From Whitmania pigra (lineage: Eukaryota; Annelida; Clitellata; Hirudinida; Haemopidae), in NCBI GenBank assembly GCA_021613335.1, contig JAJTWR010000395.1, positions 62,001-126,000 of the forward strand: a stretch of DNA of 64,000 bases, read 5' to 3'. Both the position numbers and the translations under genes were made by a program. The stretch's first letter is position 1. Each line of letters starts with the position of its first letter. Shown piece by piece: positions 30,101-49,300 of the stretch. Under the pieces are notes generated by a model that was not told the DNA's origin, searched no databases, and saw only the letters and a program-made list of their open reading frames with translations.

Positions 30101-32035
30101 CATATTCAAGTAAGTGTAGAATAGTAGTATATATTACTCATGTTGTAAGCGTATTACCCCAATGCATAATTCATGCATTGTTATGACAGCTTGCAGGGTA
30201 GGGTTAACAAATAGCGAGGTCACCTGTACAGAATTATACCATTGCTCTGGTTACTATGACATATACGGTGTTTGCGTTGATGGATGCACACCTGGATATT
30301 TTGGCGAGCACTGCCTTGAACAAGGTATTTAGCATTTAGAATATTCTATATGCTTTCGTGACTATTGTTTCATTTGGGAAAAGTTAAATAGTTAACCATA
30401 GTTAAATACAGCTAACCATAACTACATTACCTCTTTTTATACGATGCCTACGATAACAATAGTTTACACCAAAGAATATCATATGCACATAAATTAGTAA
30501 TAAATATAATATTTAGATTTTAACGAATGTATGTACTTAAACTATTAATAAATTTAAATATTTATCAATGAAAAAAAATTTAATATTTAGATTTGGATGA
30601 ATGTACGTTGGATGCTTGCGATTCCAAAACAATGGTCTGCAAAAACTTGCTCGGTTCGTACAAATGTTTGTGCAAACTCGGCTTCAGACGCACTGATGAC
30701 TCAGTTTTCGGGTGCATAGGTGCTTAAAATTAATTCTTTTTTTCAACCAATATTACCTAATTAATTATTCAATTAATTACTAATCAAATTAATTATTAAT
30801 TACAAAACATTTTTTTTATTTGTATTATTATTGTTATTAATTGTAAATACATTCACTCTTTGTTAATCGTACCCTCCCAAAGACCACCATTCACCACTAT
30901 GCCTCTTCAGTTTGCCTTCGGCCTTCCCCAGGAAGAAATCTTATTTAATTATAATGTTACTGTAAATAACCAAAAATACATTCAGATGTTGATGAATGTG
31001 AATATAGTCCTTGTCATGAACGTTCTGAGTATTGCACCAATCTACCTGGAAATTACACGTGCGATTGTAGACTTGGATTTGCTAGAGAATCACGAAACAC
31101 GTGCGAGCGTAAGTAGTATAATCTTATTAATATTAATTAATGTAATAATATTATTATTACAATGTATTACCGTTGAATATGTTAATAAAAATAATACCTA
31201 ATCCGACGCTATTAAATGCATTACCATTAGTACTACCTAGTACAATGCTATTAATATAAATTAATTTATCACTACATAATAACACTGTTAATACTAATTA
31301 CTTAATGTAATGCAGTTTAATACAATACTATTACTAGTACTTAATAATACTAATAATGCTAATTACTGGTGCCCTACCGATAATCGTATCGGTGCCGATA
31401 TTAGCGGTATCGGTAAATATCTTTAACGGCGATTTTATGTGTGCCGATACCGATATTTAAGGTTAAGTTTATTCTAATGTTTATTCTAAGTTTAAAATAA
31501 TGATTTTTATGTAATAATAATTATGATACAATATCGACCATAAAAAGTTTTTGAATACTTTTTCAAAGAAAAGAATGTACTCGCCTATATTCAAGATGTG
31601 CCGAAATTCGCTTATCCGGCTTCCGTGTTAGTGCTGTTGGTGTTCATCCTGATGTTAGTTTTTCATTCATTCATTCATTCATTCATTCATTCATTCATTC
31701 GTTCATTCATTCATTCGTTCGTTCGTTCGTTCGTTCATTCGTTCATTCGTTCATTCGTTCATTCGTTCATTCGTTCATTCGTTCATTCGTTCATTCGTTC
31801 GTTCGTTCGTTCATTCATTCATTCATTCATTCATTCATTCATTCATTCATTCATTCATTCATTCATTCATTCATTCATTCATTCATTCATTCAGTCAGTC
31901 AGTCAGTCATTCAGTCATTCAGTCATTGGTGTTTGAACCTTTCTCTGACTTGTTTGTAGCTTGAAGTACTTCAAAAGACCGAGAGGATACGTCATCGGTG
32001 ACTCATACCTTGACAAGCGATCTCCGAAAAAATAA
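27182..32035 (+). CDS. WSC/F5/8/EGF single-pass membrane protein, family member C
   Basis: Twelve exons: 27182-27245, 27460-27654, 28554-28778, 28891-29021, 29447-29579, 29649-29785, 29980-30109, 30190-30324, 30591-30719, 30986-31108, 31596-31653, 31960-32035; 511 aa. Signal peptide ~1-21 (TARTFFILQIAAG). Fucolectin-like F5/8 domain ~22-161 (VNVAFHRNATFC, LFDGD, IEIDLGS, end AEIEVHTFG). WSC1 ~168-249 (FRGCFDDV...VCGCIE...CGG). WSC2 ~256-338 (YQGCLRT...YCMCEN...CGG). EGF-like 339-383 (TPGYFGEHC). Two calcium-binding EGFs (DLDEC 384-426, DVDEC 427-467), where siblings have one, suggest an exon duplication. TM ~474-490 (SVLVLLVFILMLV...), then a basic tail ending RSPKK. The TM exon start could also be 31569 (in frame). 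Its donor is followed at once by a TTCA microsatellite. AATAAA is at 32069-32074. Confidence 0.85.
27754..28470 (+). mobile_element. Truncated pogo/Tigger-like DNA transposon
   Basis: In gene C intron 2. It begins at a TA with CAGTGGAACCCACCTATCTC, the form of a pogo/Tigger terminal repeat. From 27980 the plus strand has a broken reading frame starting MSGGVKRKLDNQS and continuing LDKETEPTQLRRQNGIPA, then WKRKAYVLKQMY, like the helix-turn-helix of CENP-B/Tigger transposases. VVFRWFANWRNW follows near 28210. Stop codons interrupt it. The 3' side has the subterminal GATTATCTCGATCTTCGGTA motif but no intact terminal repeat. The DDE catalytic domain is missing, so it is a dead, internally deleted copy. 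Confidence 0.65.
31375..31485 (+). repeat. Cluster of CCGATA/TATCGG inverted words
   Basis: In gene C intron 10: ATCGTATCGGTGCCGATATT, GCGGTATCGGTAAATATC and GTGCCGATACCGATATTT within 110 bp. Such alternating ATCGG/CCGAT words occur in terminal regions of some hAT-like transposons; that assignment is tentative. Confidence 0.35.
31660..31926 (+). repeat. (TTCA)/(TTCG) microsatellite in last intron of gene C
   Basis: Mixed TTCA and TTCG tetramers, including a regular TTCGTTCA octamer array (31731-31798), ending with TCAG/TCAT units. It starts 6 bp after the 5' splice site of the TM exon and ends about 35 bp before the last exon. Confidence 0.96.
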
Positions 32036-32988
32036 CGTCGTTGACTAACATCAGTGCGAATGATTTAGAATAAATACTAATAAATATGCGATGACGAACG
32101 AAGGAATAAATATCATAATTTATATTTTTTTTAATCGTTGTCAGCAAACGTATTTTTAAAAATATCATTCGATTTTATCTGGTTAATTAAATTTATTTTA
32201 TTAGAATTGATATCCTTAATGATTTTAATAATAAAATATTCTGTTGTTGATGATGTTAATAATAATAATAACAATAATAATAATAATAATAACAATAAAA
32301 AATGAAAAACAAATTAATAATAATAATAAAAGTAGTTCATTTATATGGCGTGGCATCAGAGAATTGGTTGTTGAATGTGAATTGAGGAGGATGAGCGAAT
32401 GAGTGATCAGGGATTTGGCGGTAGTGAATGAGATGGGATGAGATGAGATGGGTAACAGATGAGGTAGGCTGAATTGGATGTGGTTAAGGTACGATAATAA
32501 ATGAGTAATGGTAATTTATGATAGTAATTTATATAGTGATTCGGAGATGTATGTGGGCAACCAGTGCAGTTGTATCATTGCCTCAGAGCTATTAAGATTG
32601 GGATAAAAAAAAGGACAAGTTTAGCTATTGTCAGACGACTATTATGAACATTATTAATTAATTAAAAGCCATAATTCAATTTTTATTTCTGAATATTCTT
32701 GAATAATTCTGAATTCTGCGAGCATTGTTTAAGAGCTCACAACCGAAGTTGTTATAATACCGAATTATAATAGAATTGTTATATGTACCGAATAAGTTAT
32801 TTCATTTTGAGTTTCGTTTAGAATTCGAGTGAAATTTGATGAAAAACAAATCTTCGAATTGCATGAATGAATCAATGCATTACATAAAATATATTTACAG
32901 AAGATATTTTACAGAATCCAAACCGAATGAATGTGTAAAACAGTAATTATCAAACGCAAAGTCGGAAACGCAAAGGATCCTAAAACAT
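32036..32988. other. Convergent intergenic region between WSC genes C and D
   Basis: Gene C (plus) and gene D (minus) end here. AATAAA for gene C at 32069-32074; a short AAT repeat at 32258-32332. No coding sequence recognised. Confidence 0.45.
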
Positions 32989-41275
<8,287 letters not shown>

Positions 41276-41792
41276 TTAAAAGTGCATCGATGAGATATTA
41301 TTCGACTATAATCAAATAAATAAATAAATATTATTCGACATCGAGTGAAGTTGAGAACGTCTGTTTACATGTTCAAGCGACGTCACAATGTTTACAATGG
41401 GAAAAGGTGAGCCATAAAATAATAGTTTCCTTTGAAACTTTTTATATTAATATTATCAGGTAATCAAAAGTTACTTGTTATTATTATCGCAATAAATATA
41501 ATGATAATTAGTTATAATCATTATCTATTATCATTATTGATCATTATTATCATTATCACTATCATCATCATTATTATTAACTAATTTGATAAATTTTTTT
41601 TCACAATTAATGATGTTGCTCTTTTTATTTTTTTTTCAATCGTCAGATGTCAGGCCATCCATTAATTTAGAAAATCGTTATTTATCAACAAAGCCATTAA
41701 ATCCATTAAAACAATTTCCAAAAATAAACAGATATGTAAAAGAAAAAAATTATTCAAAATTATCAAAAAGAAAAAAGGACAAACATTCATCT

Positions 41793-42263
41793 CGATGAAT
41801 GAATGAATGAACGAACGAACGAACGAACGAACGAACGAACGAACGAACGACTGAATGAATGAATGAATGAATGAATGAATGAATGAATGAATGAATGAAT
41901 GAATGAATGAATGAATGAATGAATGAATGAATGAATGAATGAATGAATGAATGAATGAATGAATGAATGAATGAATGAATGAATGAATGAATGAATGAAT
42001 GGATGGATGAATGAATGAATGAATGAATGAATGAATGAATGAATGAATGAATGAATGAATGAATGAATGAATGAATGAATGAATGAATGAATGAATGAAT
42101 GAATGAATGAATGAATGAATGAATGAATGAATGAACGAACGAACGAACGAACGAACGAACGAACGAACGAACGAACGAACGACGAACGAACGAACGAACG
42201 AACGAACGAACGAACGAACGAACGAATGAACGAATGAATGAATGAATGAATGAATGAATAAAT
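41793..42263 (+). repeat. (GAAC)-(GAAT)-(GAAC) compound microsatellite
   Basis: AACG-type tetramers at both sides (about 41809-41850 and 42133-42230) flank a long AATG core, with a GGATGGAT step at 42000. Reads as HSFI or RSFV on the minus strand; non-coding. Confidence 0.97.
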
Positions 42264-42394
42264 GGATGCATGCGAATGAGGAAGCAAACAAATTGGTAAC
42301 CATAGCAACCGACCTCTCCCGTCATCCTGGAGTGGACTTAGAAAGGACTCAACCAAATTCTCTTCTACTTGGAAACGTCAAAAATACTCGCAAG

Positions 42395-42592
42395 AGATGG
42401 TGGGCAGACCGACGGACAAATGGATGGACGGATGGATGGATGGACGAACGAACGGACGGACAATTGGATGGACGGACGGACGGAGGGATGGATGGATGGA
42501 CGAACGGACAAATGGATGGACGGCAGACGGACGAACGAACGGAGGGATGTATGGACAAATGGACGGACGGATGGATGGATTGGCGGAATCAT
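42395..42592 (+). repeat. GGAC/GGAT/GAAC degenerate tetranucleotide repeat
   Basis: Mixed tetramers GGAC, GGAT, GAAC and AAAT, highly interrupted. All frames on both strands are largely open, so the listed ORFs here are not evidence of a gene. Confidence 0.85.
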
Positions 42593-42699
42593 TGATTAAT
42601 ATATAAGCGAATAGGTGGATGACATAACGATGGAAGAAAATAATTTGTTAACGATAATAAAATAAATATTACTAACATTACGAAACTCATTCAAGGATG

Positions 42700-42985
42700 C
42701 ACAATGATCGTATCAATCATTATCATCACATCAACTTCATCGTCATCATCATCATCATCACTAGCATCACTATCATCATCGCTTCCAAAGTGTGTCGTTC
42801 CATCGTATTCCATTTCTCACTGCGATGGAGAATCCGGTGATAAACCGAGGTGCCGACGCCATCTTGGAAACGTCGAGGATATGACTGAGCATGCGCGGGA
42901 AGAACAGGAAGTTGGGACTGGAAATGCTTGGATTTCAAACGGAAGGGCATTCGGTGTGGACTGGTTGACGGAAGCAAAATCTGGA
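42700..42985. other. Less AT-rich intergenic stretch, no gene assigned
   Basis: Between two repeats. A plus-strand frame is open from a TCA run through about 42990 (includes CVVPSYSISHCDGES and VGTGNAWISNGRAFGVDWL), but I see no family motif, convincing splice sites or signal peptide. Function unknown; possibly a remnant of mobile DNA. Confidence 0.25.
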
Positions 42986-42989
42986 AAAG

Positions 42990-43295
<306 letters not shown>

Positions 43296-43794
43296 TCATA
43301 CCCTTCTCGATGGAGCTTGTAATCGTGATGGGATCGATGAAGAAGTCTTTCATCTTCTCAAATGACGAGGACTCGAACAATTATCCTCAATTGATCATTA
43401 ATTAGCCAGATTTTATATTATTAATTAATTGTCATTAACTAATCAACTGATTAATTGGTCAAACATTTAATTAATGATTAATGTAGTGCGATAATTAATT
43501 AAATTGCTATTAATAATATTTATTTAACTACGAACATTAAACAACATTTGTAGTTATTTAATTAGCATTAAAACTGGATAGCTATATTTTGTCATTAATT
43601 AATTTATCAATTAATCAATTATATAGTGAATAACCTTTGTTAATAACCAACTGTTACCCAGTAATACACATTAAGTAACCAATTAATTATTTTTTTAATT
43701 GATAATCAAAACAACATAAAGAACACAATAATAGATATAAAACAACAATAAACTATAAAACAACTCACATAAAATTTAAGTAAATAAGACACAT

Positions 43795-44190
43795 AAAAAG
43801 TTTACACATACAAAACAAACACTACAAAGTTCACACATACAAAGGCATCACCTACAAAGTTCACTCATACAAAACTAACACGCACATAGTTCACACATAC
43901 AAAGGCATCACCTACAAAGTTCACACATACAAAACTAACACGCACATAGTTCACACATACAAAACCATCACATGCTAAGTTCACACATGCGAAACAAACA
44001 CGCACATAGTTCACACATACAAAGTTCACACATACAAAACTAACACGCACATAGTTCACACATACAAAACCATCACATGCTAAGTTCACACATGCGAAAC
44101 AAACACGCACATAGTTCACACATACAAAGCCATCACATGCAAAGTTCACACATTCAAAACAAACACGCACACAGTTCACACGTGCGGAGC
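43795..44190 (+). repeat. ~30-bp minisatellite (GTTCACACATACAAAACTAAC)
   Basis: About thirteen diverged copies built from AGTTCACACATACAAA plus either ACTAACACGCACAT or GGCATCACCTACAA. Higher-order alternation is visible. Reads as Cys-Val-Asn on the minus strand; no gene supported. Confidence 0.92.
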
Positions 44191-44984
44191 AACATAGTTG
44201 AATGTGCATGGGCGCCTGAGGAACAATTGAAACATCTCGGCAACCGGGGCCTTTTCTGAACAGATGTCGCTACGAGTTTAATCGTTCATCGGACATTAGT
44301 TGTGCATAAACAAGCCGTTTTTAAATGTTTAAACTTAAATTTACAACAACAGCAACAACGACGACGACGACATTAACAATTTAAAGAGAATTAAACTAAT
44401 TTGTTTCATTCAAATCGTTTTGATTTTTTTTTTAAATTTGCAATTTAAAGACTTTTTGAGGACAGGATGTAAACTTTCCAGAAAGACTCTTGACGTCTTG
44501 ATGATGATGATGATGATGATGACGATGAAGATGATGACAGTGGTGACGACGACGATGATTGAATAATGATCGAGTTCTCGGAAGATTTGAAAAGGAAATG
44601 AAGGCGTTTATGAAGAAAAAAGCCCTGAGTAGCGTGAAACGTGTGCCCTCTTCACGTACGTGGTTCTTCGTTTCTTTGAAAAAAAAATGTTTTGTCTTTT
44701 TTTTTTTTAATTACTACAAATGATAATTTTGTTTAAAAAAATAAAAATAATTGGGTAAAAATAATATTATTATTCATATTAATATTAATACGGTTATTAA
44801 GCATTCTGTTTGTAATGATAACACGAGATTTACCGATGAATAATTTAAATCTAATTATAATATTAAATCGTGTGCTTTCACGAAACATAAACAAATCAAT
44901 TTATAGAGAATTTTTTTTATTAATTCGTGCTAGTAAAAAGTATAATGGATAGGCCAGAGCAATCATCATGATATACGACGACAA

Positions 44985-45267
44985 CGACGACGACGATGAG
45001 GATGACGATGATGATGATGACGATGATGATGATGACGATGACGATGATGATGATGATGATGACGACGATGACGATGATGATGATGACGATGATGATGATG
45101 ACGACGATGACGATGATGATGACGACGATGATGATGATGACGATGACGATGATGATGATGACGATGACGATGACGACGATGACGATGATGATGATGACGA
45201 TGATGATGACGACGATGACGATGATGATGATGACGACGATGACGATGACGATGATGATGATGATGAG
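44985..45267 (+). repeat. (GAT)/(GAC) microsatellite, poly-Asp frame
   Basis: About 93 GAY triplets, GAT and GAC in irregular mixture, all open on both strands. The Asp-run ORF (44968-45282) has no splice context or flanking domain and is treated as non-coding. Confidence 0.95.
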
Positions 45268-45403
45268 ATCGTCTTGTTCTGACACGCCACGCACAGGAAA
45301 TGACGCGGAGATTTCATGAGCACAAAAGATCCTGCATATAGCGCTGACGAACGAGAAAATGGCGACTGGCGATAATTAGCAAAGATCGGCAGAGGTCGAC
45401 GGG

Positions 45404-45410
45404 TATAAAT
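45404..45410 (+). promoter_or_regulatory. Candidate TATA box upstream of the THSD7-like gene
   Basis: TATAAAT within CGACGGGTATAAATTCTCCG, in a comparatively GC-rich stretch (45270-45450). The first coding exon of the THSD7-like gene is preceded by a good 3' splice site (TTTTAATTTCAG ending 46299), which implies a non-coding first exon upstream. This TATA box is well placed for it, but the link is inference. Confidence 0.35.
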
Positions 45411-45963
45411 TCTCCGCAGAGCAATGTGAGCCCTTATCGGATGTCGCTATTAATCGTTGATTATTTGTTTATTTATTTTATTTCCTTAAAATTATCAAAT
45501 TCAAGCCACATGTAAACTGGGCATTCATCCACCTATCCATCCACCAATCTATCCATTATCCATTCGCCAGTCTATTATGCAGTGTAGTATGCTTCCACAT
45601 ATATTATTGTCACGCACATAATCATGCTATATTCACATTAAAAACACCCGATAAATAAATAATTTAATTAATTGGTTAATAATAATAATTGGTTATATTG
45701 TAGAATAACTTTTTAACTTAAATTATTAAATTAAATAATAAAATTATTATTGTTAAATAAATTATTGAATAACTTATCTTATCATTCTTTCGTCATTTTC
45801 GTCACTGCTTTTCCGAGCACTCATATGACCTTACTCAAACACAACTGACACAAAAGGAGTCATTATAATCTTAATATTCGCCTTTTCAATTCAATTGTGC
45901 ATTTATTCCGTTGTGTAATTATGCATACTAGGTATGTATTTATCAAAACGTTTAATTTAGATT

Positions 45964-46275
45964 AATGCTCACTCATTCATTCACTCACTCACCCACCCAC
46001 TCACTCACTCACTCACTCACTCACTCACTCACTCACTCACTCACTCACTCACTCACTCACTCACTCACTCACTCACTCACTCACTCACTCACTCACTCAC
46101 TCACTCACTCACTCACCCTCTCACTCACCTACACACTCACTCACTCACCCGCTTACCCACTCATACACTCACTTACTCACTCACCCGCTTACCCACTCAC
46201 ATACTCACTTACTCACTCACTCACTCACCCGCTTACCCATCCACCCACCCACACACTCACTCACTCACTCACGAG
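45964..46275 (+). repeat. (ACTC)n microsatellite
   Basis: About 75 tetramers CACT/ACTC, the 3' third mixed with CACC, TTAC and CCGC units. Just upstream of the THSD7-like coding start. Confidence 0.97.
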
Positions 46276-46332
46276 GTTAAAGTAAACTTTTAATTTCAGC
46301 AGCGAGCGAATCATTTCTTTAAGAGAAATAAA

Positions 46333-49300
46333 ATGGCGGAGATGATGGAACTGTTTTGTCTTTTGGCCTTCATTCTCTTCTGTCAGACGACATCTGGCGA
46401 GGATTTCAACCGAACATTGTTTGCTTTCCAGACAGGTGGGTGTCGCCGGAGTTTGCGCTGATATTACTCCCTATTACTGGGTGTCGTTCTGTATTGTTAG
46501 GCATTGTTTTGTATCGTTGCGTATTACTTTGTATTGTTTTGTGTCGTTAAGTATTGCTTTGTATTGCTTTGTATTGTTTGTTATCGTAAGGCATTGCTTT
46601 GTATAGCTTTGTATCGTTAAGTATTGCTTTGTATCGATAGGTATTGCTTTGTATTGTTTGGTATTGTTTTGTAATATTTTAATACATTTATATTACATTG
46701 TTGAATATTGATTTTATTACTGAATACTTGTTGTTGACATTTATTTCTTTAATGACATATTTTAGTGTTTTGTTCTAACAAGTTTACGGGTCCATAGTTG
46801 GCATATCTGGGAGGGGGAGGCTGAGTTGAACCAATTGCTGAAAGAAGAGGAAAAGCAATTTTCTTCAAACAGATGAAAGAATCTGAGAGTGATCTTCAAC
46901 AATTGACATTTCTAAGTTTCCGTCTTCTAGAGATTTCCTTAGTTCAACAATTTTTAATTTTTAATGTCCACAATTCTGAAGATCTAAATTCAATCTAATG
47001 CATTTCCAAATCATTAACAGTCACCCGACTAAACATTTTCAAAATGGATCAAATCAAGTATGTCAGAGTTGATGAGTTATGAAAATAAGGATCCATAAAT
47101 GTGGAAGTACTGACTTCGTTGTTTAAATTCTGCTTTGAGTACTTCAACATATTGCTGAAGCCCATTTAAATTTAATTTAAAATGATTTGAATGAATTTTC
47201 ACATTCGGAAAATACTTGAATTTTATGATGTTTTAATGTCACTGTAAAAATGCCGATTTTCATTGCAAATTAAGAGGCTTTGCAACATATTTTACTCCTA
47301 AAACTAAACTGTCATGCTTCTTCCATTTCTTGACAGGATAATATCTATCTAAATCTTTATATATGCCATTCACAAAGAAAAATAATTAAATTAAATGTAC
47401 ATTAAAAGCTCATCCGCCACGGACCCATACCTGCTATGGTCGACTCGTACCTCCTATGGTCCAACCCTTATACCTTATGGTTCAACCCTGGTCGACCCCT
47501 TATTCTCGAATAATAAACGTTTTCTAGGTCAATTTGTTTAATTAATGATTAGATTACTTTTTCTAAACGTTTTTGTGTTTTAAACCAATCTTAGATCTAT
47601 AACAAAAAATTAATTAAATAAAAATTTTGACACCCTTTCGTGATAAATAGCATCATTTATTGCATCATTTTGGATTTTTGTTGAATTTAAAAGCTTATAA
47701 TACAAAAATTATCTATTACAAACGTAATTGGATGAAACTTATCATATATTTAGATAATTATAATAACAAACAAATTGACAAAATATTGTTGAATAACTGT
47801 GCCCAGTTTTATAAATTTCTGTACTACATTCCTCAAAAACAATGAATAACAAATTATTACAACAAAGAGTCACTATTCTTCTTTCTATTCAATTCATTTT
47901 AAAAGTATTTAATAGGTTAATGTTAAGCAGACAAATAGCTTGCAATAATTACTCTCATTTACAAAAATGGTTATGACACATTAAGTGTGGAGGATTTTCA
48001 AAAAAAATTCAAAATTTGAAAAGTAGGGTGATTACTTAAAAACAGCAATACCTGCAATTATACCTGTAAATATATCTGTACAATATTATCTGTAAATATG
48101 GGATATGTCTTACCAATATTTTGTATTTCATGATTATATTGATCAATGTTTGTTGTCTCAGAATATAATTTTTCTTTTAGATGCTTTGGTGTCATTGCTG
48201 AATCTTTACTGAGTTCATTTGATCTTAACCTTTTGTAATACTCCAAAATTCAATTCTGCAAAATACCCTAGCTAAGCCACTGTAAAGTACTATCGTAGAG
48301 AGTACAATTTGAGTACAGACCGAATTGAGAGAACACGTTTCAAACCATGTACTACGATTCCATGGAAAAATTCTTCGCAAACTCATCTGCATATCGACGT
48401 ATGACGAATATGAAGAACGTGATGGAGAGAAAAGAGGAGAAAAGGAATGCATAAGATTAAGAGGTTCGAGAGGTGCTAGGTGCTCGGAAAAATGATGAAG
48501 ACGAAGAGTTGTTCCCATCTCGGAGGAGTGAAAAAAGTGCAAACGAGTGACGCAATAGTAACTTGTAGTATGCAATCAGGTCGTGAGTGATGACGACATA
48601 ACAGGTTAATGGGTGCGAATGATTAAATGAGTGTGAGTGAGTGAGTGAGTGAGTGAGTGAGTGAGTGAGTGAGTGAGTGAGTGAGTGAGTGAGTGAGTGA
48701 GTGAGTGAGTGAGTGAGTGAGTGAGTGAGTGAGTGGTGAGTGAGTGAGTGAGGAGTGAGTGAGTGAGTGAGTGAGTGAGTGAGTGAGTGAGTGAGTGATG
48801 AGTGAGTGAGTGAGTGAGTGAGTGAGTGAGTGAGTGAGTGAGTGAGTGAGTGGTGAGTGAGTGAGTGAGTGAGTGAGTGAGTGAGTGAATGAGTGAGTGA
48901 GTGAGTGAGTGAGTGAGTGAGTGAGTGAGTGAGTGAGTGAGTGAGTGAGTGAGTGAGTGAGTGAGTGAGTGAGTGAGTGAGTGAGTGAGTGCCGAAGAAG
49001 TGAAAGTGTGGGCGATCATCACTCATGAGTTCATTAGCGGTCCCATCTACGGATGCATGCTTTCTTGCAATGCGTGACGCATTTTAAGTGGTCAACACGG
49101 ACATGACCGTGCGGAAGACAAACGAATGAAAGATAAAATTACACAGAGAACCTGGACAACTAATATCATCAGTGATGATTCATAATAAATCATCTTTGTG
49201 AAATTTAACTTAACTAATATTAATAAATTATCACTTAACAAGTAATAATAAATTATCCTTGTGAAATTATAACCTAACTAATAATAACATATTATCCTTT

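Noticed and set aside
42254..42606. Overlapping ORFs on both strands
   Set aside because: Degenerate GGAC/GGAT tetramer repeat keeps several frames open at once.
43865..44209. Cys-Val-Asn rich 114-codon minus ORF
   Set aside because: Coincides exactly with a ~30-bp minisatellite; both strands are open; no signal peptide or cysteine framework of a known family.
44968..45282. Poly-Asp ORF of 104 codons
   Set aside because: GAT/GAC microsatellite with all frames open on both strands; no splice sites or flanking domain.
48457..49026. Thr-His-Ser-Leu repeat ORFs (also 45965-46285)
   Set aside because: Readings of (GAGT)n or (ACTC)n microsatellites.
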